Of a stretch of DNA of 64,000 bases, positions 53,397-61,831 are shown one piece after another (position 1 is the first letter of the stretch; each line of letters opens with the position of its first letter). The position numbers and the translations under genes are program-made. Location: the NCBI RefSeq assembly GCF_000421105.1, contig NZ_ATWF01000001.1, positions 177,987-241,986 of the forward strand. The letters are read 5' to 3'. The notes under the pieces were generated by a model. The model was not told the origin of the DNA. It saw only the letters and a list, made by a program, of their open reading frames with translations, and did not search any database. This DNA comes from Limisalsivibrio acetivorans. GTDB taxonomy: Bacteria; Chrysiogenota; Deferribacteres; Deferribacterales; Geovibrionaceae.

Positions 53397-55007
53397 ATGA
53401 AAGTTATTCATGCACAAGGTACGCCGAAAGAGATGGCGGAGGATCTTTTCTCCTCCATCGAGCATAGAGAAACCTTAGATTATTTTGTGGACTTCCCCCG
53501 CCGTGTTCTGGGGGGTATTGTTGGCACAGGCGTTATAGGCCGTATCGGTGTCTTTACTCTCAGGAAGTTTTCAGGCCTTATCGGCAACCGGTTCAATAGC
53601 TTCGACAAGGAGCTCTGGAGGGAGTATGCCGATCTCCTTGGGATTTCCCCTTCGGATGCTGTACGAAGCCTCGCTTATCCCGACACGATGCTTTATATGG
53701 TGGGTAAAGGAACCTCCATGATGAAAAGCATACCCCAGGTATACCTGGGTTGCACCAGCTTCACAGCAAAGGAGAAAGGCTCCAGAAAAGGAACTCTGCT
53801 CCATGGACGCAACCTTGACTTCTTCGGCGGAAAATCGTGGACGAGGGACCACGCCATCATTGTCTCAAGGCCCAAAGAGAGATACGCAAGCATAACAATC
53901 ACAGCAGATGGTCTGTATCTTCCGGGACTCACATCCATAAACGAGGCGGGGATAGCCGTTTCCCTCCATGTTCTTTTCAGCCGTGAGGTATCCCTTAAGG
54001 GTGAGCCTGTTCTAAGCCTTGTTTCGGAGGTTCTGGGCAAGGCTTCCTCCATAGAGGAGGCAGCGGAGGTTCTTAAGAGCAGAAAGACCTCCTGCGGATG
54101 GGGGATTATGCTATCCGATGCTAAGACCAGTGAAACGGCTCTGTTTGAGATGAATGGAAAAGGTAGTATTTTTAAGGATGTTACTGCGGACAGCTTCGGC
54201 TATGTGAACATGTGCCGGACGAATATGCGTGAGGATGAGTTTGTCCCAACCTACGCCTGGGTCCAGAACAACTACTACCGAAAGACAAGGCTTGAGGAGC
54301 TCCTCAAAAAATGCCGCCGTAAGCTTGATGCACCAAACTCCTTCACTATCATTGGCGATGATTACGATGCCGGCCAGAAGAGACGCTCCGTTGCGGGGAG
54401 CACCATATCAAACGCCTTCACCATATCATCCGCCGTATTCGATTACGGTTCGGACAGCTTATGCGTGGGTAATGGCACAACACCGGCCCCCCACGGAGAG
54501 ATATACGAATACAGCCTTACAGACCTTTTCAGCGGCGGCACAGAGCCCGTCAAAATCCATAAGCCGAAGTTCGAACAGAGTGATGCATCCAAAAAGTATG
54601 TTGAGCTTGGGTATGAGTACACCGAGACGAGGGACTGCTCAAGGATCGCAGAGCGTATGCGGGATCTTGCGGATAATTACGGTGGTGAGTTCGCATTTCC
54701 GCTTTTCACATCGGTATGCCTCGCCACTATGGAGGAGTACGACAAAGCTCTGGATTATATTGACAAAGCTCTTGAGTTCAAGGTGGACAACTACCGTGAA
54801 GGTACTATGAAGCTCCTCAAGGGTATGTATCTCGACAGAAAGGGGGATAGATTCGCTGCTCTTAAGATATACGAGGATATTCTGGCGAACCATCGTTACC
54901 CATGCACAACCAGCCGTACTGTCCATTATCTAAAAACGAAGTGCCCGCAGAAGGATATAGATAAGATCGAACTGAACTGGTTCATCAGCTTCGTGGTTAT
55001 GCTCTAG
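53397..55007 (+). CDS. C45-type N-terminal-nucleophile acyltransferase/hydrolase with C-terminal TPR region
   Basis: A 536-residue protein. The middle has the C45 (acyl-CoA:6-aminopenicillanate acyltransferase) pattern: Cys119 in YLGCTSFTAKE, which would become the N-terminal nucleophile after autocleavage, LLHGRNLDFFG, TSINEAGIAVSLHV and SCGWGIMLSD. The last 130 residues (CLATMEEYDKALDYIDKALEFKVDN, DRFAALKIYEDILANHRYP) look like TPR units, unusual for the family. No signal peptide. Substrate unknown: amide hydrolysis or acyl transfer. Its stop shares CTAG with the oppositely oriented ABC gene. Confidence 0.82.
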   Translation: MKVIHAQGTPKEMAEDLFSSIEHRETLDYFVDFPRRVLGGIVGTGVIGRIGVFTLRKFSGLIGNRFNSFDKELWREYADLLGISPSDAVRSLAYPDTMLYMVGKGTSMMKSIPQVYLGCTSFTAKEKGSRKGTLLHGRNLDFFGGKSWTRDHAIIVSRPKERYASITITADGLYLPGLTSINEAGIAVSLHVLFSREVSLKGEPVLSLVSEVLGKASSIEEAAEVLKSRKTSCGWGIMLSDAKTSETALFEMNGKGSIFKDVTADSFGYVNMCRTNMREDEFVPTYAWVQNNYYRKTRLEELLKKCRRKLDAPNSFTIIGDDYDAGQKRRSVAGSTISNAFTISSAVFDYGSDSLCVGNGTTPAPHGEIYEYSLTDLFSGGTEPVKIHKPKFEQSDASKKYVELGYEYTETRDCSRIAERMRDLADNYGGEFAFPLFTSVCLATMEEYDKALDYIDKALEFKVDNYREGTMKLLKGMYLDRKGDRFAALKIYEDILANHRYPCTTSRTVHYLKTKCPQKDIDKIELNWFISFVVML

Positions 55008-55723
55008 AACCTCTCCTCGAAGGTGAGCATCAGCCGGTCGAGGATGATCGCCAGGAGGGATACGCAGACACTCCCCTGTATCACAAAGGCGAAGTTGTCG
55101 CTGATTAATCCCGATACGATCGGTGCCCCGAGCCCGCCGGCGCCAATGGTGGCTCCTATGGCTGCCGTTCCCGTGTTTATTATTACCGATGTTCGAACAC
55201 CCGCCATGATAACCCCCGCAGATATGGGAAGCTCCACCATGAAAAGCCTCTGCATACCGTTCATACCCATCCCCTTCGCCGCATCAAGGTGTGCGGGTTC
55301 TATGGCGTTTATCCCGGCAATAGTGTTGCGGACGATGGGAAAAAGGCCGTAGATGAACAGTGCGATAAGGGTCGGTTTCGCTCCGAAGCCCACAAAGGGA
55401 ACGGCTACGGCCAGCACCGCAACTGGGGGGAATGTCTGACCGAGAGAAACGAGGGTGTTTACCATGGGGAGGTAATCTCTGCCGAAGGGTCTAGTCACGA
55501 ATATTCCCGCCGATACGCCAGCAACAACGGAAAGGGCACTCGATATCCCGACGAGGTATATATGCTGCCACAACAGCTTGATAAGCGGTGTGCGGTTGTA
55601 TATGATCGTCTCGCTCTCCTGCTCCACAGCACGAAAGAATCCCCTTAGAATCTCGGGAAACGAGGCGAATGCTATAAGTGCCGCTGCAAAAAGGGTTATG
55701 GCGATTATTCTGTTTCTATGCAT
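55004..55723 (-). CDS. Osmoprotectant ABC importer, second permease (YehW-type)
   Basis: A 239-residue permease with five to six membrane segments and the EAA-type loop DAAKGMGMNGMQRLFMVELP that contacts the ATPase. It resembles OpuCB/YehW. The ATG at 55723 is taken since it overlaps the ATPase stop; an ATG at 55735 is an alternative. With the first permease (larger) and an ATPase it makes the membrane part of a betaine/choline-type importer. Confidence 0.88.
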   Translation of the reverse strand: MHRNRIIAITLFAAALIAFASFPEILRGFFRAVEQESETIIYNRTPLIKLLWQHIYLVGISSALSVVAGVSAGIFVTRPFGRDYLPMVNTLVSLGQTFPPVAVLAVAVPFVGFGAKPTLIALFIYGLFPIVRNTIAGINAIEPAHLDAAKGMGMNGMQRLFMVELPISAGVIMAGVRTSVIINTGTAAIGATIGAGGLGAPIVSGLISDNFAFVIQGSVCVSLLAIILDRLMLTFEERF

Positions 55724-56795
55724 CGAATATAACATCCCCCAGATGAAGCTCACCCACAACCCTGTCACCCTCCACAACGGGGAGGGTCTTTACGCCGTGC
55801 CACATCATCTTTGAGAGCGCCTCTTTAAGGTCGTCTTCGGGCGATACGGCAAACTCACTCTCTGGTGCGGATGTCATAAGCTCTTCGGCGGTGTAGCCGT
55901 TTTTCTCGTCTGGCATCCGCATCCAGCCGAGGAGCCTGTCCTCACTGTCTGTTACCCATAGGTATGTTCCTTCAGGGTATTTTTCCGCCAGCTCGCTCAC
56001 ACGATCCGACCGTTCGATATCTCTGGGTGCCTTGGAAAACTCAGAAACCTTCTTCCTTGTGAGACGCTTAAGGGCTCGATCCGTTCCGATGAACTCCTTA
56101 ACGAAGCGGTTTGCCGGGTTGGTGAGTATATCCTCCGGAGTGTCGAACTGAACGAGATTTCCATCCTTCATGATCGCAACCTTTGTGGCAAGGCGAATAG
56201 CTTCGTCGATGTCGTGGGTGACGAAGACGATGGTCTTTTTCAGCTCCTCCTGTATCTTGGTGAGCCTGCGCTGGAGATGTTCCCTTGTTATGGGGTCGAG
56301 GGCTCCGAAGGGCTCGTCCATAAGGAGTATCTCGGGATCCGCGGCAAGGGCTCTTGCAACGCCCACCCTCTGCGCCTCCCCTCCGGAGAGCTGGGAGGGG
56401 TACTTATCAAGGTACTCGGAGGGCTCAAGCCCGACAAGGCCCATTAGATATTCCGCCCGTTCATCTATCTCGTTCTTCGCTGTTTTCAGCAGTTTGGGTA
56501 CAACGGCTACGTTGTCACGCACAGACATGTGGGGGAACAGTCCCACACTCTGGATTACGTAGCCTATGTTACGGCGGAGGAGTACGGGGTTTTTATGGCG
56601 TATATCCTCGCCGTTCAGCTCGATGGTTCCGCCGCTGGGTTCAATTATACGGTTTATCATCCGCAGTGTGGTGGATTTTCCACATCCCGAGGGGCCTATG
56701 AGTACACAGAAATCCCCCTTCTCTATATTAAGGCTAAGGCTGTTCACAGCCCTTGTTTCCCCGAAGTCCTTGAACACCTCACTCAGTTTTATCAA
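55716..56795 (-). CDS. Osmoprotectant ABC importer ATPase with CBS pair
   Basis: A 359-residue OpuCA/ProV-type ATPase. Walker A GPSGCGKST, signature LSGGEAQRV, Walker B LLMDEPFGALD and switch His in FVTHDIDEA are intact. The C-terminal 100 residues hold a CBS-like pair (YLWVTDSEDRLLGWMR and PVVEGDRVVGELHLGDVIFD), which in OpuA senses ionic strength. Overlaps both permease genes. Confidence 0.94.
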   Translation of the reverse strand: MIKLSEVFKDFGETRAVNSLSLNIEKGDFCVLIGPSGCGKSTTLRMINRIIEPSGGTIELNGEDIRHKNPVLLRRNIGYVIQSVGLFPHMSVRDNVAVVPKLLKTAKNEIDERAEYLMGLVGLEPSEYLDKYPSQLSGGEAQRVGVARALAADPEILLMDEPFGALDPITREHLQRRLTKIQEELKKTIVFVTHDIDEAIRLATKVAIMKDGNLVQFDTPEDILTNPANRFVKEFIGTDRALKRLTRKKVSEFSKAPRDIERSDRVSELAEKYPEGTYLWVTDSEDRLLGWMRMPDEKNGYTAEELMTSAPESEFAVSPEDDLKEALSKMMWHGVKTLPVVEGDRVVGELHLGDVIFDA

Positions 56796-57930
56796 CTCTC
56801 AACCTCCCTGCGGCACTTCCTAGGAACTGCATAATCAGATCCGCCGCAACAGCAATGGCGATGGTGGGGATACAGCCTAGCAGGATAAGATCCACTGCGG
56901 ACTGCCCAAGCCCCTGAAATATGAATATGCCGAGCCCCCCTGCGCCGATGAGTGCGGCAACTGCTGTGTTGCCGATACACTGCACAAGGGCCACCCTCGC
57001 CCCGTTTATCACCAAGGGGAGGGTCAGGGGCATCTCTATCTTTATGAGTATCTGTTTCTGGGTCATCCCCATACCTCTGGCCGCCTCACGTACACCGCTT
57101 TCCAGTGACACCAGCCCCGCATATACATTCCGCACAACGGGGAGCAGGGCGTAAAGCACCAGAGCTATGGAGGCGGGGGCCCACCCTATGCCGGATATGC
57201 CGAGTTTTCCCAGTTCGGGGAAACGGTTTCCGATAAACGCCATGGGAACGATGAGAAGTCCGAACATGGCGAGGCTGGGGATCGTTTGGATTATACTGAG
57301 CACATCGAATATCCGTTCGCCCGCTTTTTTGTACCGGAAGGCGGCTATACCGGCGGGGATTCCTATGATAACCGCTGTGAGCACGGAGCCCCCTGCGAGG
57401 TATATGTGGTTCACCACCTCGCTGTAGAAGCGGCTCTTTCGACCGGCAAACTCGATCATGATGGATAGATCATCCGCATAGCCTGTGTACAACGGTATTA
57501 TGACGGCCGCCAGTGGGAAGAGAGCGGGTGCTATGCGGGCGACTTTGCTTTCTGCAGATGTGTATATGCTCAGCAACAGGATGTATATCCCCAGTGCGGT
57601 GAACCAGAACCCGCCGGAGAGGGATACCCTTGCTATGCTGTTTGCACCTCTTACCGCTGAAGCGTAGTCGCCGGACTGTTTTATGAGAATGAAAAGAACG
57701 GTGGAGGCTATGATTGCTGAGATTATTCTAAGGGATCTCTTCGCAGGTATAAGAATCAGAAGGGAGAGAATCAGTAGAGACGGAACAGTCAGCATCCCCG
57801 CTGTGTTTACAATCTCAGTCCAGCCGACATCCTCGCCGGCCATGAGCCTGTTCGGCTTCTCGTTGAGAAAACCCGAAAAGAACAGCCCCGCCAGGGATAT
57901 GAGAACCCCCGGCAGGCCTATTTTCATCAT
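56779..57930 (-). CDS. Osmoprotectant ABC importer, large permease (YehY-type)
   Basis: A 383-residue permease with extra N-terminal membrane helices before the conserved part (from about residue 165). The EAA loop EAARGMGMTQKQILIKIEMPLTLPLVINGARV is clear. The length near 385 and position fit YehY of the E. coli YehZYXW system rather than ordinary ProW. Overlaps the ATPase gene by 17 bp and shares one base with the binding-protein stop. Confidence 0.88.
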   Translation of the reverse strand: MMKIGLPGVLISLAGLFFSGFLNEKPNRLMAGEDVGWTEIVNTAGMLTVPSLLILSLLILIPAKRSLRIISAIIASTVLFILIKQSGDYASAVRGANSIARVSLSGGFWFTALGIYILLLSIYTSAESKVARIAPALFPLAAVIIPLYTGYADDLSIMIEFAGRKSRFYSEVVNHIYLAGGSVLTAVIIGIPAGIAAFRYKKAGERIFDVLSIIQTIPSLAMFGLLIVPMAFIGNRFPELGKLGISGIGWAPASIALVLYALLPVVRNVYAGLVSLESGVREAARGMGMTQKQILIKIEMPLTLPLVINGARVALVQCIGNTAVAALIGAGGLGIFIFQGLGQSAVDLILLGCIPTIAIAVAADLIMQFLGSAAGRLRVDKTE

Positions 57931-58838
57931 TACTTAATGAATCCTTTACTCTTAAGGTACTCTTCGGCCACCTGCTTGGAGCCTCTACCTTCCAGTGCGA
58001 TGCTTGCGTTCAGCCTCTGGAGGGTTTCGCCGTTGAGCGATTTAAATACCGGTGCGAGGTAGTCCTCCACCTCGGGGTATTTCTTGTAGAACTCCTCGGT
58101 GGCAACGGGTGCAGGCTCGTAGACGGGCTGAACACCCTTCGTGTCCTTGAGAACCACAAGGCCGAGTGCAGCGAGTGCACCGTCGGTTCCGTATGCCATG
58201 GCAAGGTTAACGCCGTTTATCCTCTGGGCGGCGGCCTGTTCGGTCTGGGCGGTGTTTCCGCCTGAGAGTAACAGAAGCTCATCGCCGGAGAATTCGAATC
58301 CGTACACCTTCTGGAAGGCCTTGAGGGTGTCCGGTCTGCTGGCGAACTCCTCTGATGCGGCAAGCTTTACCTCGCCGCCATTGTTCATATATCTGGCAAG
58401 ATCCTCCAGAGATTCAAGGTTGTGCTCCTCTGCAAGGTCCTTGCGGGACGCTATCGCCCATGTGTTGTTTGCGGGAGCGGGGGTCATCCAGACCAGACCG
58501 TTTTTCTCATGATCAGCTTTTTTGACTGCCTTGTATCCTTCATCCGCATTCTTAAAGACGTTCTTATTGATATGGTCGAAGAAGAATCCGCCGTTGCCCG
58601 TATATTCGGGGTAGATATCTATCTGGCCTGTCTTGATAGCCTTACGTATGATATTTGTTGGACCGAGTTCGGTTTTGTCAACGGTTTCAAAACCGTGCTC
58701 CTCAAGAACGAGGATAATCATGTTGCCGAGAAGCGCACCCTCGGTATCTATCTTGGAGCCCACAACCGCCTTCGGTTCGGCAAAAGCTGTCAGGGGGAGA
58801 GCCGCTACAAGCAGCAATAAAAGTAACTTCCTCATCAT
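57930..58838 (-). CDS. Osmoprotectant ABC importer, substrate-binding protein (OsmF/YehZ-type)
   Basis: A 302-residue OpuAC-like periplasmic protein with a signal peptide (MMRKLLLLLLVAALPLTAFA). No lipobox cysteine at the cleavage site, so a soluble protein is likely. The ligand box is suggested by VGSKIDTEGALLGNMI, IYPEYTGNGGFFF and MAYGTDGALAALGL. The ligand (glycine betaine, choline or another quaternary amine) is inferred. A strong promoter and GAGGAGG lie upstream; first gene of the four-gene importer operon. Confidence 0.9.
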   Translation of the reverse strand: MMRKLLLLLLVAALPLTAFAEPKAVVGSKIDTEGALLGNMIILVLEEHGFETVDKTELGPTNIIRKAIKTGQIDIYPEYTGNGGFFFDHINKNVFKNADEGYKAVKKADHEKNGLVWMTPAPANNTWAIASRKDLAEEHNLESLEDLARYMNNGGEVKLAASEEFASRPDTLKAFQKVYGFEFSGDELLLLSGGNTAQTEQAAAQRINGVNLAMAYGTDGALAALGLVVLKDTKGVQPVYEPAPVATEEFYKKYPEVEDYLAPVFKSLNGETLQRLNASIALEGRGSKQVAEEYLKSKGFIK

Positions 58839-58863
58839 TAATACCTCCTCACTGTTATGCCGA

Positions 58864-58891
58864 AGTATAACAGACAGCTATCCCATGTCAA
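58864..58891 (-). promoter_or_regulatory. Strong promoter of osmoprotectant importer operon
   Basis: On the minus strand: TTGACA (58891-58886), 16-bp spacer, TATACT (58869-58864), followed by a 20-25-nt leader with GAGGAGG before the ATG at 58838. Confidence 0.75.
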
Positions 58892-58930
58892 ACACGCTTG
58901 GGATCTGTTTTTATACCAGATGCATATAAA

Positions 58931-58959
58931 TTGACTAAAACCCGCTTTCCTGCTATTTT
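58931..58959 (+). promoter_or_regulatory. Promoter placing transcription start at M50 protease ATG
   Basis: TTGACT (58931-58936), 17-bp spacer, TATTTT (58954-58959). Start of transcription expected near 58966, one base from the ATG at 58967; no Shine-Dalgarno sequence is present (the ATG follows TCTCCCTC). Confidence 0.65.
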
Positions 58960-58966
58960 CTCCCTC

Positions 58967-59605
58967 ATGGATTTTAACCTTACCGAATACCTGCGGTTCA
59001 TGGCTTTGGCCATTGTGCCCTTCTTCTTCGCAATTACAGTGCACGAGCTTTCTCATGGTTTTGTGGCTTATCGTCTGGGTGACGATACAGCAAAGAACGC
59101 CGGAAGGCTAACCCTTAACCCCTTTGCCCATATAGATATATTCGGGCTCCTATTTCTGCTGATTACAAGGCTTTTCGGCTGGGCGAAGCCCGTTCCGGTG
59201 AATTTCGGCAATCTGAGAAACAAAAAATACGGCATGGCGATTGTGGCATTTGCCGGGCCTGCTTCTAATCTCATCATAGCTGTTATCTCCGCTATACTAC
59301 TTCGTCTTATCGAGTTTATCCCCGTTCAGGAGGGTTCCACGGCGTTTCAGGTGATCTATCCTCTGTATATAATGATCCGGCTTTCGGTGCAGATAAACGT
59401 GGCGCTGGCCATATTCAACATGATACCGATCCTGCCGCTGGACGGCGGAAGGATCCTGTTCAACTTTCTCCCCATGGACAAGGCAATGGCCTTTGCAAAG
59501 ACGGAGCAGTACGGCTTCTTTATAATACTTGCACTATTTCTCACAAACGTATTCGACAGAACGGTTCTGCCGGTAATAAGATTTTGCTATCAACTACTTC
59601 TATAA
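58967..59605 (+). CDS. Site-2 protease family (M50) membrane metalloprotease
   Basis: A 212-residue intramembrane zinc protease. HELSH at His26-Glu27-His30 (ITVHELSHGFVAYRLGDDTAKNAGRLTLNPFAHID) and the second site LPILPLDGGRILF (Asp) are intact. It belongs to the short, rhomboid-like S2P group without PDZ or CBS domains; its substrate is unknown. The ATG at 58967 is preferred over 58898 because the extra N-terminal residues do not fit the family and a promoter ends just upstream. trpS follows. Confidence 0.9.
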   Translation: MDFNLTEYLRFMALAIVPFFFAITVHELSHGFVAYRLGDDTAKNAGRLTLNPFAHIDIFGLLFLLITRLFGWAKPVPVNFGNLRNKKYGMAIVAFAGPASNLIIAVISAILLRLIEFIPVQEGSTAFQVIYPLYIMIRLSVQINVALAIFNMIPILPLDGGRILFNFLPMDKAMAFAKTEQYGFFIILALFLTNVFDRTVLPVIRFCYQLLL

Positions 59606-59620
59606 AAGAGGATATATATA

Positions 59621-60601
59621 ATGAAAAGAGTTCTCAGCGGAATGCGCCCCACAGGAAGGCTTCATATCGGACACTACTTCGGAGCCCTCAAAAACTGGGT
59701 CAAGCTCCAGGACGAGCATGAATGCTTCTACTTTGTGGCGGACTGGCACGCATTAACCACCAACTACGAAAACCCCGAGGATATCATCGAGCTCAGGAGG
59801 GAACTCCTTCTCGATTGGCTTTCTGTGGGGCTTTCACCCGATAAATGCACCATGTTTGTGCAGTCGAAGAATATCTACCACGCAGAGCTTAACCTCCTGC
59901 TTTCTATGATTACCCCCGTGGGCTGGCTGGAGCGGTGCCCCACCTATAAGGAGCTTAAACAGGAGGTGTCGGACAAGGACCTTTCAAACCTGGGCTTTCT
60001 TGGCTATCCCGTTCTGCAGACGGCGGATATCGTTATGTACTCTGCTGACTTCGTTCCTGTGGGCGTGGACCAGATGCCCCACCTTGAGATCTCCCGTGAG
60101 GTTGTGCGCCGCTTCCATCACCTTTACAGCACAGATGTTTTCGTTGAGCCGAAGGGGCTTCTCACCGAAACCCCCAAGATCCCCGGTCTGGATGGGCGCA
60201 AGATGTCCAAAAGCTACGGCAACGCCATAACCTTATCCGAGGATCTTAAAGAGGTTGAAACGAAGCTCAAGCGGATGAAAACCGATACGAACCGCATGAG
60301 AAAGACCGATCCCGGCAATCCGGAGATATGCCCCGTATTCGATTATCACAAAGTCTTTTCCACCGAGGAGGAGAGGGGGTATATTACAGAAGGGTGTACC
60401 ACCGCCGGAATCGGCTGTATGGAATGTAAAAAAATACTTATAAAGCACGTCATGGAGCTTCTGGAGCCTATTCAGGATAGGAGGAAGCACTACGAGGCGG
60501 AGATCAGCAACGCCGATGAGTTCCTCGCCGAATCCCAGAAGAGGGCGAACGATGAAGCCGCCGCCATGATGGAGCGTGTGAGGAGTGCCATCCGTATATG
60601 A
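59621..60601 (+). CDS. trpS: Tryptophanyl-tRNA synthetase
   Basis: A 326-residue class I synthetase charging tRNA-Trp. HIGH motif GRLHIGHYFGAL near residue 12 and KMSKS in GRKMSKSYGNAI near residue 195. Length matches bacterial enzymes. Overlaps scpA by 4 bp (ATGA), in an order M50-trpS-scpA-scpB seen in several bacterial groups. Confidence 0.97.
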   Translation: MKRVLSGMRPTGRLHIGHYFGALKNWVKLQDEHECFYFVADWHALTTNYENPEDIIELRRELLLDWLSVGLSPDKCTMFVQSKNIYHAELNLLLSMITPVGWLERCPTYKELKQEVSDKDLSNLGFLGYPVLQTADIVMYSADFVPVGVDQMPHLEISREVVRRFHHLYSTDVFVEPKGLLTETPKIPGLDGRKMSKSYGNAITLSEDLKEVETKLKRMKTDTNRMRKTDPGNPEICPVFDYHKVFSTEEERGYITEGCTTAGIGCMECKKILIKHVMELLEPIQDRRKHYEAEISNADEFLAESQKRANDEAAAMMERVRSAIRI

Positions 60602-61320
60602 GCCAGCTGCTGGATGTCTCCCTCGACAATTTCGAGGGCCCGCTTGATCTTCTGATTCATCTTATCTACAAGAATGAACTGGATATCTACGACATCCCCA
60701 TTGCGTTCATAACAGAGAGTTTTATCACCGTGATCAACGAGATGGAGAAACTGGACATCGAGGTTGCGGCAGAGTTTATCAACATGGCCTCCTACCTTAT
60801 CTACCTCAAATCAAGGATGCTTCTCCCCAGAGACAGCTTCTTCGATGAGGATATGGATCCGGAGGAGGAGAAATACCTTTTTACCCAGCGTCTTGTGGAA
60901 TACAGCTTCTATAAGGACGTGTCGGATCTTATCCGTGAGAAGGAACAGGAGGCGGGAAAAAGCCTCATGCGAAGCGACAGCATATATATCCCCAAGGAGG
61001 CCCAGGAACCGGAGGACCCCTTCCGCCTTGCCTGTGCATTCTTTGAGGTTCTCAATAAAGAGACTGAACCAAATATGGTTGTGGAGCGCAGTCTTATCAG
61101 CTTTGAAGATACCGTGGAGAAGATCCGCACCCTCGTTTTTAGCAAATACCGCTTCTTCTGGACGGATATTCTGGAGAACTGCCATAGCAGGCAGGAGGTT
61201 GCCGTATCACTTCTGGCCGTTCTGGAGCTTGTTAAGATGCGCGTTGCCGTGGCTATTCAGCAGGAGAACTTCGGGGATATCCTCATAGAGAAGGGGGTTG
61301 AAGAAGATGGAGAGGGATAA
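60598..61320 (+). CDS. scpA: Segregation and condensation protein ScpA
   Basis: A 240-residue kleisin that bridges SMC heads for chromosome condensation. The N-terminal FEGPLDLLIHLIYKNELDIYDIPIAFIT and AAEFINMASYLIYLKSRMLLPR are typical; the C-terminal part (SRQEVAVSLLAVLELVKMRVAVAIQQENFGDILI) is the winged-helix end. smc is not in the window. Overlaps trpS and scpB. Confidence 0.95.
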   Translation: MSQLLDVSLDNFEGPLDLLIHLIYKNELDIYDIPIAFITESFITVINEMEKLDIEVAAEFINMASYLIYLKSRMLLPRDSFFDEDMDPEEEKYLFTQRLVEYSFYKDVSDLIREKEQEAGKSLMRSDSIYIPKEAQEPEDPFRLACAFFEVLNKETEPNMVVERSLISFEDTVEKIRTLVFSKYRFFWTDILENCHSRQEVAVSLLAVLELVKMRVAVAIQQENFGDILIEKGVEEDGEG

Positions 61321-61831
61321 GGAGAAGAAGCTTTTCTATTCGGCATTGTTCCTTTCGGGTGAGCCTCTGGATAAGAGGTTTTTCCGGAGTATGCTGGAGC
61401 CTGTGAACCTTGAAAACAGGCTTCTTGAGTATGCCGAGGAGTTCAACGAGCTGGATACCGGCCTGCGCATACGCATGGTTTCGGGTGGCTTCCAGATGGT
61501 TACCGAGAGCAGTCTGGTGGAGGAGCTCCGACCCCACTTCGGTGAAAAGACCGAGACATTCAGCAGGGCATCCCTCGAAACCCTCTCAATAATCGCATAT
61601 AAACAGCCGGTAACAAGGATAGAGGTAGACGAGATACGGGGGGTTAACTCCTCCGGTACGGTTCGCTATCTGCTGGACAGGAATATGATAAAGGTAATAG
61701 GACGAAAAGAGGTCCCCGGAAGACCCCTTTTATATAGCACAACAAAGCAGTTCCTCGAATATTTCGGGATGAACGATCTATCCGAACTCCCCACCTTCAG
61801 GGAGTGGCAGGAGCTCAAGCAGGTTAAATGA
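61307..61831 (+). CDS. scpB: Segregation and condensation protein ScpB
   Basis: A 174-residue ScpB with two winged helices; the block SRASLETLSIIAYKQPVTRIEVDEIRGVNSSGTVRYLLDRNMIKVIGRKEVPGRPLLYSTT is the family core. It binds ScpA in the SMC complex. ATG at 61307 is used; a TTG at 61298 after AGGGGG is possible. Overlaps scpA by 14 bp and the pseudouridine synthase gene by 4 bp. Confidence 0.95.
   Translation: MERDKEKKLFYSALFLSGEPLDKRFFRSMLEPVNLENRLLEYAEEFNELDTGLRIRMVSGGFQMVTESSLVEELRPHFGEKTETFSRASLETLSIIAYKQPVTRIEVDEIRGVNSSGTVRYLLDRNMIKVIGRKEVPGRPLLYSTTKQFLEYFGMNDLSELPTFREWQELKQVK

Noticed and set aside
58898-58966. Upstream ATG start for the M50 protease
   Set aside because: The extra 23 residues do not resemble the family's N-terminus and would overlap the promoter at 58931-58959.
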